Shown: positions 6,056 through 11,549 of the stretch, one piece after another | How positions within the stretch are numbered: the first letter of the stretch is position 1 | Layout of the letters: the number at the start of each line of letters is the position of its first letter | Source: Planctomycetaceae bacterium | GTDB lineage: Bacteria; Planctomycetota; Phycisphaerae; Phycisphaerales; SM1A02 | Direction of reading: 5' to 3' | DNA length: 11,549 bases | Assembly: GCA_002737585.1 (NCBI GenBank) | Contig: NSIA01000198.1 | Coordinates: 1-11,549, forward strand | The notes under the pieces: generated by a model | Databases searched by the model: none | What the model was told of the DNA's origin: nothing | The model's input: only the letters and a program-made list of their open reading frames with translations | Position numbers and translations under genes: made by a program

Positions 6056-6187
6056 GCAGGGGTACCGCGCGCCCGCGGCGGCCACCCGCTTCGCGCTAAC
6101 TGCGGTCACCTGATTCGCGCCCACTGCGTCCCCAACTGCGCCACAACTGCACCACAACTGCCCCCATCTGCCCCGTAGTATCAACGC
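6056..6187. promoter_or_regulatory. Intergenic region with phased CAACTGC repeats and candidate btpA promoter
   Basis: Three things are visible. A GC-only hairpin (6065-6069 with 6074-6078, 4-nt loop) sits 10 nt after the channel stop without a T run, so it is at best a weak terminator. From 6131 to about 6170 the sequence repeats CCCAACTGCG, CCACAACTGCA, CCACAACTGCC and CCCATCTGCC, a degenerate direct repeat with a period near 11 bp. A TAGTAT box at 6176-6181 ends 6 nt before the btpA ATG. Confidence 0.5.
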
Positions 6188-7066
6188 ATGGTCGAATCTA
6201 CCCAAGTGCGGACTCACGCGGACATTCGCGGCATCATCGGCATGGTGCATGTGGGTGCGCTTCCAGGCACGCCGCGTGGACATCTTTCGCCGAAAGAATT
6301 GGTCGCGCACGCCGTACGTGAAGCGCGCACGCTGCGTGATGCCGGCTTCGATGCAGTGCTGATTGAGAACATGCATGATCGCCCCTACTTAGGTGGCGGC
6401 ATCGGCGCGGAGATCGTGGCCTGCATGTCAGCGGTATGCGCCGCGGTGCGCGCCGCCGTTGACTGCCCCATCGGAGTTCAAATTCTTGGCGGCGGTTCGC
6501 GCGAGGCCGTTGCGGTGGCGCACGCCACTGGTCTTGATTTCGTGCGTGCCGAGAATTTCGTCTTTGCACACGTGGCTGACGAAGGACTGATGACTGAAGC
6601 GGCCGCTGGTCCACTGTTGCGCTTCCGTAAATCAATCGGAGCCGACCGCGTGAAGGTGTTTGCAGACATCAAGAAGAAGCACGCCGCGCACGCCATCACC
6701 GCAGATATTGACATTGCTGCATGCGCTCGCGCCGCAGAGTTCTTTCTTGCCGACGGAGTGATTGTCACTGGCACGGAAACCGGCGCTGCAGTTGACGAAG
6801 CCGAACTCAACGCGGTGCGCGCAGCCAGCACACTTCCCGTATTGACTGGAAGTGGTGCAACTCCACAGAGCGTTGCCCGGCTGCTTTCCAATGCCGATGC
6901 TGTCATCGTCGGTAGTTATGTGAAAGAAGGCGGACGATGGGAACATGACGTTTGCCCCAAGCGCGCAGCAGAGTTTGTGAACGCAGCGCGCGGGGCGCGT
7001 CGCGTGGAGGCCCCCGGAATGGAGGCCGTTCGCGCCATGTTCAGCGGCCGCCCAAGTAGCACCTGA
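6188..7066 (+). CDS. BtpA/SgcQ-family TIM-barrel protein
   Basis: A 292-residue member of the BtpA family, named for a cyanobacterial protein needed for stable photosystem I but found widely in non-photosynthetic bacteria, where its reaction is unknown. Family landmarks are present in order: GMVHVGALPGTPR (18-30), the AGFDAVLIENMHD strand-loop, GVQILGGGSREAVAVA, FVRAENFV, VKVFADIKKKHAAH, ADGVIVTGTETG, VLTGSGATPQSV and VIVGSYVKEGGRWEH near the C-terminus; this is a typical phosphate-binding TIM-barrel pattern. No photosynthesis gene is nearby, so a metabolic role is more likely than a photosystem one. The ATG at 6188 has no Shine-Dalgarno but a TAGTAT box 6 nt upstream. The next gene, an aminotransferase, starts 7 bp after the stop, suggesting a shared transcript. 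Confidence 0.88.
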   Translation: MVESTQVRTHADIRGIIGMVHVGALPGTPRGHLSPKELVAHAVREARTLRDAGFDAVLIENMHDRPYLGGGIGAEIVACMSAVCAAVRAAVDCPIGVQILGGGSREAVAVAHATGLDFVRAENFVFAHVADEGLMTEAAAGPLLRFRKSIGADRVKVFADIKKKHAAHAITADIDIAACARAAEFFLADGVIVTGTETGAAVDEAELNAVRAASTLPVLTGSGATPQSVARLLSNADAVIVGSYVKEGGRWEHDVCPKRAAEFVNAARGARRVEAPGMEAVRAMFSGRPSST

Positions 7067-7073
7067 GGTCATC

Positions 7074-7940
7074 ATGCTTGCCTACGTCAATGGATCACTC
7101 GTCCCCGAAGAACACGCCAAGGTCAGCGTGTTTGATCGCGGATTCCTGTTTGGCGATGGCGTCTATGAGCTGGTGCGGTTCTTTGGTGGCGTTGGCGTGG
7201 CACTTGACCTTCATCAGGCGCGGCTTGCAAAAAGTTTGGAACTCACCGGAATTGTTGGCTTTGACGCACGGACGCTCGTCGATATCTGCGCTGCACTCCT
7301 TGAAGGCAACGCCCTGACTGATGCAGGTATCTACATACAGATCACCCGCGGCGCGGGTGTTGCGCGCGCACACATGCCGGTGCCTGGACTGGTTCCAACG
7401 GTTGTCGCACTGGCCTCACGCAGTGCACCGCTTGCAGAGTTCCACACACCGGAAACACTGCGCGCCATTGTTCGCCCGGACATGCGCTGGCATCGCTGTG
7501 AAATTAAAACCATCGCGCTGGCTGGAAACATCTTGGCATTGATTGAAGCACAGAGCGCCGGTGCCGAAGAGTGCATTCTGATTCGCGACGGCTTGGTGAG
7601 CGAAGGCGCGTACACCAACGTTGGCATCGTTCGCGGCGGAACGCTGATCACCTGCCCACTTGATGACACTGCCGCGCCAGTGCTGCATGGCACCATGCGC
7701 TGCTGGATGCTTGAAGCCGCGCGCGACGCAGGAATTCCTGTTGAAGTGCGGCGCGTTCATGAACACGAACTCTGCGAAGCGGACGAAGTGCTCGTGCAGT
7801 CCAGCCGACGCCTTGTCAGCGCGGTGACAGAACTTGATGGCGTGCGGATTGCAAACGGCGAAACTGGACCAGTGTGCCGCGCCCTGTTCGCGGCGATGCA
7901 TGCGCGGATTCAGCGATTAATTGTCAATCCAACGTCATGA
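7074..7940 (+). CDS. dat: Class IV aminotransferase, probable D-amino-acid aminotransferase
   Basis: A 288-residue PLP enzyme of fold type IV. It starts YVNGSLVPEEHAKVSVFDRGFLFGDGVYE and carries Lys145 in CEIKTIALAGN, the PLP-binding lysine, and Glu177 in LVSEGAYTN, which contacts the cofactor. Tyr31, Arg98 and His100 (GVYE and TRGAGVARAHMP) are at the positions that hold the substrate alpha-carboxylate in Bacillus D-amino-acid transaminase; numbering even coincides. This favours D-alanine/D-glutamate transamination (EC 2.6.1.21) over branched-chain or aminodeoxychorismate activity, but substrate choice in this family is easily misjudged. The ATG at 7074 has GAGG five nt upstream and follows btpA by 7 bp, so co-transcription is likely. 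D-glutamate supply for peptidoglycan would be a natural role. Confidence 0.85.
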   Translation: MLAYVNGSLVPEEHAKVSVFDRGFLFGDGVYELVRFFGGVGVALDLHQARLAKSLELTGIVGFDARTLVDICAALLEGNALTDAGIYIQITRGAGVARAHMPVPGLVPTVVALASRSAPLAEFHTPETLRAIVRPDMRWHRCEIKTIALAGNILALIEAQSAGAEECILIRDGLVSEGAYTNVGIVRGGTLITCPLDDTAAPVLHGTMRCWMLEAARDAGIPVEVRRVHEHELCEADEVLVQSSRRLVSAVTELDGVRIANGETGPVCRALFAAMHARIQRLIVNPTS

Positions 7941-7986
7941 CGCTGAAGCCGCGGCCGAGCGCACCGTGAGTGCCCGCCCCGCTCCG

Positions 7987-8008
7987 AAACTGTCCATGGA
8001 CACAGTTT
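7987..8008. promoter_or_regulatory. Inverted repeat and palindrome upstream of coaX
   Basis: Arms AAACTGT (7987-7993) and ACAGTTT (8002-8008) form a perfect 7-bp inverted repeat, and the centre contains the 10-bp palindrome GTCCATGGAC (7992-8001). The element ends one base before the candidate -10 box of coaX, where a dimeric regulator would compete with RNA polymerase. Operator function is inferred; as a hairpin without a T run it is unlikely to be a terminator for the aminotransferase. Confidence 0.5.
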
Positions 8009-8009
8009 C

Positions 8010-8015
8010 TATACT
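8010..8015 (+). promoter_or_regulatory. Candidate -10 box of coaX (leaderless)
   Basis: TATACT differs from TATAAT at one position and ends 8 nt before the coaX ATG. A start of transcription 7-8 nt downstream of the box would fall at or next to the start codon. There is no Shine-Dalgarno and no recognisable -35 hexamer. Confidence 0.5.
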
Positions 8016-8023
8016 TCCCACGA

Positions 8024-8797
8024 ATGTCTTTCCTCCTTGCCATCAGCGTCGGTAACACGCGCACCGCGGTCGGTCACTTCCACGGTGACGACCTCCATGT
8101 CGTTCAGCACATCGTCAACGGCGATATCGGCGCGGTCATCACCGCGGCGGTGGAGCAGTGGGGCCACAAGTTGGAGTCCGACGGCGACGGCGAGATTGTC
8201 ATCGCCAGCGTCAATGACGCGGTCGCTTCCGCCATTGAGTCCAAGCTGGCCGCTGAACTTCATACCGACATCTGGCGCCTGGGGCGCGATCTTGAAGTAC
8301 CCATCGGCCGCTGCATCGATGAAGACGCAACGCCGGGGCAAGACCGGCTCCTTGCAGCTGCTGCCGCCTATGCAGCGGTGAAGCAGGCAGTGATTGTCAT
8401 CGATGCCGGCACTGCCATCACGGTGGACTTTGTTGATGGCGAGGGCGTCTTCCATGGCGGCGCCATTGCGCCCGGCGCACAGATGCAGCTGGACGCGCTC
8501 AATGCGCACACTGCGCAACTTCCAAAGATTCGCTTTGCGCGACCATCCGACGATGATGCGTTCGGACGCAACACGGCGGACGCGATGCAACTTGGCGTGT
8601 TTGAAGGCTTGCGTGGATTGACGCAAGCACTTGTGGAGCGATACGCCGCCAATTACCGCGCGTTTCCATTGGTGATCGCCACCGGCGGTGATGCCGAAAC
8701 GCTCTTCTCTGACAGCGATCTTGTGACACGCGTTGTGCCGGACCTGGTCCTGCGCGGCATCTTGGTCACGGTTCGTGCTGCTGCTGAGGCGGAATGA
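8024..8797 (+). CDS. coaX: Type III pantothenate kinase (first step of coenzyme A synthesis)
   Basis: A 257-residue acetate/sugar kinase-fold protein of the CoaX family, which phosphorylates pantothenate and is not inhibited by CoA. Visible motifs: SVGNTRT at 8-14 (phosphate-1 loop), GQDR at 105-108 with the family aspartate Asp107, IDAGTAITVDF at 126-136 with Asp127, GGAIAPG at 145-151, a GRNTADAMQLG segment, and ATGGDA near the C-terminus. The first motif normally reads DxGNT; here the aspartate is serine (Ser8), a notable change at a residue considered important for ATP/Mg binding. I chose ATG 8024 because an upstream GTG (7970) would add 18 unrelated residues across the inverted repeat. 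The stop overlaps the next gene's ATG (ATGA), so translation is probably coupled. Confidence 0.88.
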   Translation: MSFLLAISVGNTRTAVGHFHGDDLHVVQHIVNGDIGAVITAAVEQWGHKLESDGDGEIVIASVNDAVASAIESKLAAELHTDIWRLGRDLEVPIGRCIDEDATPGQDRLLAAAAAYAAVKQAVIVIDAGTAITVDFVDGEGVFHGGAIAPGAQMQLDALNAHTAQLPKIRFARPSDDDAFGRNTADAMQLGVFEGLRGLTQALVERYAANYRAFPLVIATGGDAETLFSDSDLVTRVVPDLVLRGILVTVRAAAEAE

Positions 8798-9828
8798 GCA
8801 TTGCGTCGCCTGCATGGTGGTGGTCGACGGCCCATACACCTGGTGCAATCGCGGTCGCCCACCTTGATGGCGATGCACACCTCCTGGAAGAAGTGCTGCG
8901 CAAACTCACCGGTAAAGATGCACCACGCACGGGCGAAGTTGCCTGGCGCCGCTTCGGATCGATTGATGATGGCGTGATTGCACGCACCAGTAATCAACAC
9001 GCGCTCCTCATGCCGCATGGTGGAACGCGCATCCGCGAATTGCTGGATGATCGTCTCGCAGAGCTCGGCGCGCGCGCGCCATCCGCTCATGAATCCGCAC
9101 ACGCCGCGTGGCCCGAAGCAGCCGACCGCATTGAGAGCGCCATGCTCAACACACTCGCCCGTGCAGCCAGTCCGCTTGCCGTTGACCTGCTATCCGTACA
9201 ACCCGCGCGCTGGCGCCAACACACCAAGCCGGATTTCACGGCCGCCACCGTGTCACTCCCATCACCGCGCGACCTTCGGCTCCGTCGCCTGATCACGCCA
9301 GCGCGGGTGGTAGTCACCGGACCAACCAACGCCGGCAAGAGCACGCTGCTCAACGCGCTCGCTGGTCGGGCGGTTGCTATTGCGCACCACACCCCGGGAA
9401 CCACGCGCGATGCGGTCGCTGCGCGCATTGATCTTGCTGGCCTCGTGGTGGATTGGTTTGACACTCCGGGCGTGCGCCCCGATATGGATCCCATCGAACG
9501 CGCCGCTGCGGAACTTGCCGCGCGTGCCCTTGCGTGCGCGGACATGGTGATTGAACTGACCGCTCCGGGACTCGGTTGGCATGCCATTGCGGGCGCCACC
9601 ACTGCGCTCCGCATGCGAGTGCTCAACCAATCGGACCGCGCTGATGCGCACACCTGCCCGGAGCGCAGCAGCGCTGATCTTGCCATCAGCGCGCACACCG
9701 GCGCCGCGATGGATGAACTGGTTGCCCGCGTTCGTGACGCGCTGGTTCCGCCTGCAGACATGGCCGATTCCACGCCGTGGCGATTTATGGACGGTCTCCC
9801 TGCCCTCTCCACCGCCGCATCGGCCTAA
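8794..9828 (+). CDS. MnmE (TrmE)-like GTPase lacking the tRNA-modifying C-terminus
   Basis: A 344-residue protein with a complete TrmE-type G domain: G1 GPTNAGKST (176-184), G2 TPGTTRD (200-206), G3 DTPG (223-226), G4 NQSD (278-281, where NKxD is usual) and G5 SAHTG (299-303). Residues 16-80 (PGAIAVAHLDGD to MPHGGTRI) resemble a worn version of the MnmE N-terminal tetrahydrofolate-binding domain. MnmE is about 450 residues and ends in a C-[IL]-GK motif carrying the catalytic cysteine; here the chain ends soon after G5 and has no such motif. It is therefore unlikely to modify tRNA wobble uridine as MnmE does and may be a paralogue with another job. The start overlaps the coaX stop by ATGA. The strong DTPGVR..D..ERAA pattern after G3 supports MnmE ancestry rather than Era or Der. 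Confidence 0.8.
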   Translation: MSIASPAWWWSTAHTPGAIAVAHLDGDAHLLEEVLRKLTGKDAPRTGEVAWRRFGSIDDGVIARTSNQHALLMPHGGTRIRELLDDRLAELGARAPSAHESAHAAWPEAADRIESAMLNTLARAASPLAVDLLSVQPARWRQHTKPDFTAATVSLPSPRDLRLRRLITPARVVVTGPTNAGKSTLLNALAGRAVAIAHHTPGTTRDAVAARIDLAGLVVDWFDTPGVRPDMDPIERAAAELAARALACADMVIELTAPGLGWHAIAGATTALRMRVLNQSDRADAHTCPERSSADLAISAHTGAAMDELVARVRDALVPPADMADSTPWRFMDGLPALSTAASA

Positions 9829-9835
9829 CTCCGGC

Positions 9836-9841
9836 TACGCT
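9836..9841 (+). promoter_or_regulatory. Candidate -10 box of fabI
   Basis: TACGCT ends 9 nt before the fabI ATG in the 22-bp gap after the GTPase gene. It is a poor match on its own and is listed because of the same TAnnnT spacing at three other genes. fabI could equally be read through from coaX. Confidence 0.25.
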
Positions 9842-9850
9842 TCACGCCCC

Positions 9851-10639
9851 ATGAATACAGCAGGACTGATGCAAGGCAAGAAGGGTCTCATCGTCGGCAT
9901 CGCCAACGATCGCAGCTACGCAACATTCATCACTGAGAGCCTCCTCAAGGCCGGCGCGCAGTGTGCATTCACGCACCTGCCCGGCGAGAAGATGGAACGC
10001 CGCTGCCGCAATGCCCTCACCGAACTTGGCCTCACTGACCCATGGCTCATGCCGATGAATGCCGGCAGCGATGCCGATCTTGATGCTGTGTTCGCCAAGC
10101 TCAAAGCTGACTGGGGCACTATCGATTTCGTCGTTCACTCGATCGCCTTTGCTGACAAGAGTTGGCTCGAGAAGGGCAAGTTCTGCGCCACGCCGCGCGA
10201 AGTATTTACGCAGGCCATGGACATCAGTGCCTTCACGTACCAAGCCATGGCCGTGCGCGCCGCAGACCTCATGCCGAACGGCGGCGCAATGATTGCGCTC
10301 AGTTACTACGGTGCCGAGAAGGCCGTCCCTGGTTACAACGTCATGGGCGTTGCAAAGGCGGCGTTGGAAGCCACCAACCGCTACATCGCCATGGAACTGG
10401 GTGCCAAGCAGATCCGCGCCAACGTCATCAGCGGTGGACCGCTCAAGACGCTCAGCGCCATGGCTGTGGGCGGCTTCGGCGAAATCCTCGGCTGGGTTGA
10501 GAAGAAGGCACCGCTGCAACGCAACATCACCGGCGAAGAAGTCGGTGACACTGCACTCTTCCTTGTCAGCGATCTCTCCAAGGGCATCACTGGCCAGTGC
10601 ATCTATGTTGATGCGGGCTATTCGATCATGGGACTGTGA
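9851..10639 (+). CDS. fabI: Enoyl-[acyl-carrier-protein] reductase (NADH)
   Basis: A 262-residue SDR-superfamily enzyme that reduces trans-2-enoyl-ACP in the last step of each fatty-acid elongation cycle. The FabI-specific cofactor loop GIANDRSYA is at 16-24, HSIAFA at 96-101, and the active-site run LSYYGAEKAVPGYNVMGVAKAA gives Tyr152, Tyr162 and Lys169, matching E. coli Tyr146, Tyr156 and Lys163. ISGGPLKTLSA and the C-terminal YVDAGYSIMGL are also typical. I chose ATG 9851; the frame is open back to 9581, but that part overlaps the GTPase gene out of frame and does not look like FabI. It lies 22 bp after the GTPase stop and converges with the Gly-rich gene three bases away, with no room for a separate terminator. 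Confidence 0.97.
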   Translation: MNTAGLMQGKKGLIVGIANDRSYATFITESLLKAGAQCAFTHLPGEKMERRCRNALTELGLTDPWLMPMNAGSDADLDAVFAKLKADWGTIDFVVHSIAFADKSWLEKGKFCATPREVFTQAMDISAFTYQAMAVRAADLMPNGGAMIALSYYGAEKAVPGYNVMGVAKAALEATNRYIAMELGAKQIRANVISGGPLKTLSAMAVGGFGEILGWVEKKAPLQRNITGEEVGDTALFLVSDLSKGITGQCIYVDAGYSIMGL

Positions 10640-10642
10640 ACC

Positions 10643-11549
10643 TCAGCGGCGGCCACCGCCACCGGAACGACCGCCACCACCAAACGATCGCCCACCGCCA
10701 CCGGAGCGGCCGTATCGACCGTAGTTAGAACTTCCACCGCCGCGATTTCCGGCGCCATCGAAGTCATCGCCACGATCGCCGCCCCATGAATTGCCGCTGC
10801 TGCGATACCCGGCATTCCCTGCGTTTCCAGCATCGCCGCGGTTGCCGTTAAATCCATCGCCGCCCTGCTGCCAGCGGTCAGACATCGAAGAACGCCAGTC
10901 GCCGTCCGTTCGGGTGGCACGTTGTTGATTCAGTTCGGAGACTGCGCCCGCATTGGTGGCGGCGCTCCATTGTCCGTTGCTGTACTTCTCCCATGATCCG
11001 CCGGAGCCGCTTTGGTCTCGGTACACCTGACCATCACGCGTTGAATACACATTGTTGCCTGTCGCCACGGTGGTGTTGCCATCCGTATGTGCAACGCCCC
11101 ATGTGCCGTTGTCGGTCTTCACGCCCGCCGCGGTGACTTGATTTCCGGTGGCGGTACTGCCGGCAGTTACTTTGCCTGCCTCCACCGTGTTTCCGTTTGG
11201 ACCACCAGCTTCCGCAGCTCGACCAGTCGCGTAGTTCCCAGTTTCTGGGTTGTAACCAGCAGCGCGTGCGCCCTCCGCCCACTGACCGGTGTACGCGTTG
11301 TCAACATAGCCACGCTGCCCAGCGGCGCGCGCGCCCGTCGATGAGTTGTACGCCGATGCCGTACTGCGTTCCCACGCGCGACCGGTCCACGCGTTGTAGC
11401 CCGCGCTGGTGCGCGTCACTGCGTTGACATCGCCCCAGTGTTGATAGACGTTGCCAGTGGTAGCAGCCCAACCACCCGGGCCCCACGCTGCATAGCCGTG
11501 CGGACCGTAGGCACCCGCGTATGGGCCCCAATATGGATACGGTCGGTAG
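10643..11549 (-). CDS. Repeat-rich Gly/Asn/Tyr protein, 5' end beyond the window
   Basis: 301 codons are visible and the frame is still open at the right edge; the GTG at 11419 is not the true start, since the same low-complexity pattern continues upstream (PYWGPYAGAYGPHGY, then NVYQHWGDVNAVTRT). The middle carries degenerate YNxxTG units (GYNAWTGRAW, AYNSSTGAR, DNAYTGQWA, GYNPETGNYATGR), followed by a Gly/Thr-rich stretch with AHTDGNTTVATGNNVYSTRDGQVYRD, and it ends in a Gly/Arg tail (GGGGRSFGGGGRSGGGGRR). Similar YNPxTG repeat proteins with a Gly/Arg tail occur as predicted exported proteins in several phyla; no enzyme motif is visible. A signal peptide, if any, is outside the window. Exported or surface location is an inference. 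Converges on fabI with a 3-bp gap. Confidence 0.75.
   Translation of the reverse strand, partial: YRPYPYWGPYAGAYGPHGYAAWGPGGWAATTGNVYQHWGDVNAVTRTSAGYNAWTGRAWERSTASAYNSSTGARAAGQRGYVDNAYTGQWAEGARAAGYNPETGNYATGRAAEAGGPNGNTVEAGKVTAGSTATGNQVTAAGVKTDNGTWGVAHTDGNTTVATGNNVYSTRDGQVYRDQSGSGGSWEKYSNGQWSAATNAGAVSELNQQRATRTDGDWRSSMSDRWQQGGDGFNGNRGDAGNAGNAGYRSSGNSWGGDRGDDFDGAGNRGGGSSNYGRYGRSGGGGRSFGGGGRSGGGGRR

Noticed and set aside
8009..8878. 289-codon minus-strand frame opposite coaX and the GTPase start
   Set aside because: The plus strand encodes recognisable CoaX motifs over the same bases; the antisense translation has none.
9581..9850. Upstream extension of the fabI frame
   Set aside because: It overlaps the GTPase gene out of frame, and FabI proteins start just before the GIANDRSYA loop, matching the ATG at 9851.

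Overview
The window looks like bacterial chromosome of moderately high G+C. The gene set (type III pantothenate kinase, FabI, a BtpA-family protein, an initiator tRNA without an encoded CCA end) and the scarcity of Shine-Dalgarno sites would fit a planctomycete, perhaps of the Phycisphaerae. That is an impression from gene content, not a demonstrated placement.

Left part (1-1400) is accessory DNA, all read on the minus strand. The left edge cuts the first codons of an IS3-family transposase OrfA and its terminal region. Next comes a small four-helix membrane protein whose stop codon lies inside what reads as an integron attC site (160-251). Upstream of it, with an ATGA overlap, is an 83-codon gene whose first 28 residues are a DUF262/GmrS-type N-terminus and whose remainder is unrelated. 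A 26-bp near-perfect direct repeat (123-148 and 1371-1396) brackets this module; the right copy touches the 3' end of an initiator tRNA-Met gene, which has a textbook sigma-70 promoter and a hairpin terminator. No integrase gene is visible.

Middle part (1500-6055) is core-like. On the minus strand lie a short-chain dehydrogenase, then gap (GAPDH), then an Alx/TerC-family membrane protein 10 bp behind gap. Divergent from the dehydrogenase, with 14 bp between start codons, is a GluR0-type receptor channel: a substrate-binding domain split by a potassium-channel pore with TVGYGD.

Right part (6188-10639, plus strand) carries btpA-like and a D-amino-acid aminotransferase-like gene (7-bp gap), coaX and an MnmE-like GTPase (ATGA overlap), then fabI. 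Converging on fabI with a 3-bp gap is the 3' part of a Gly/Asn/Tyr-rich repeat protein that runs off the right edge.

Several plus-strand genes have a TAnnnT box 6-9 nt before the ATG and no ribosome binding site, suggesting leaderless transcription. The most interesting points are the attC-bearing cassette beside the tRNA repeat, the glutamate-receptor-like channel, the shortened MnmE-like GTPase coupled to a CoaX that lacks its usual first aspartate, and the leaderless promoter pattern.
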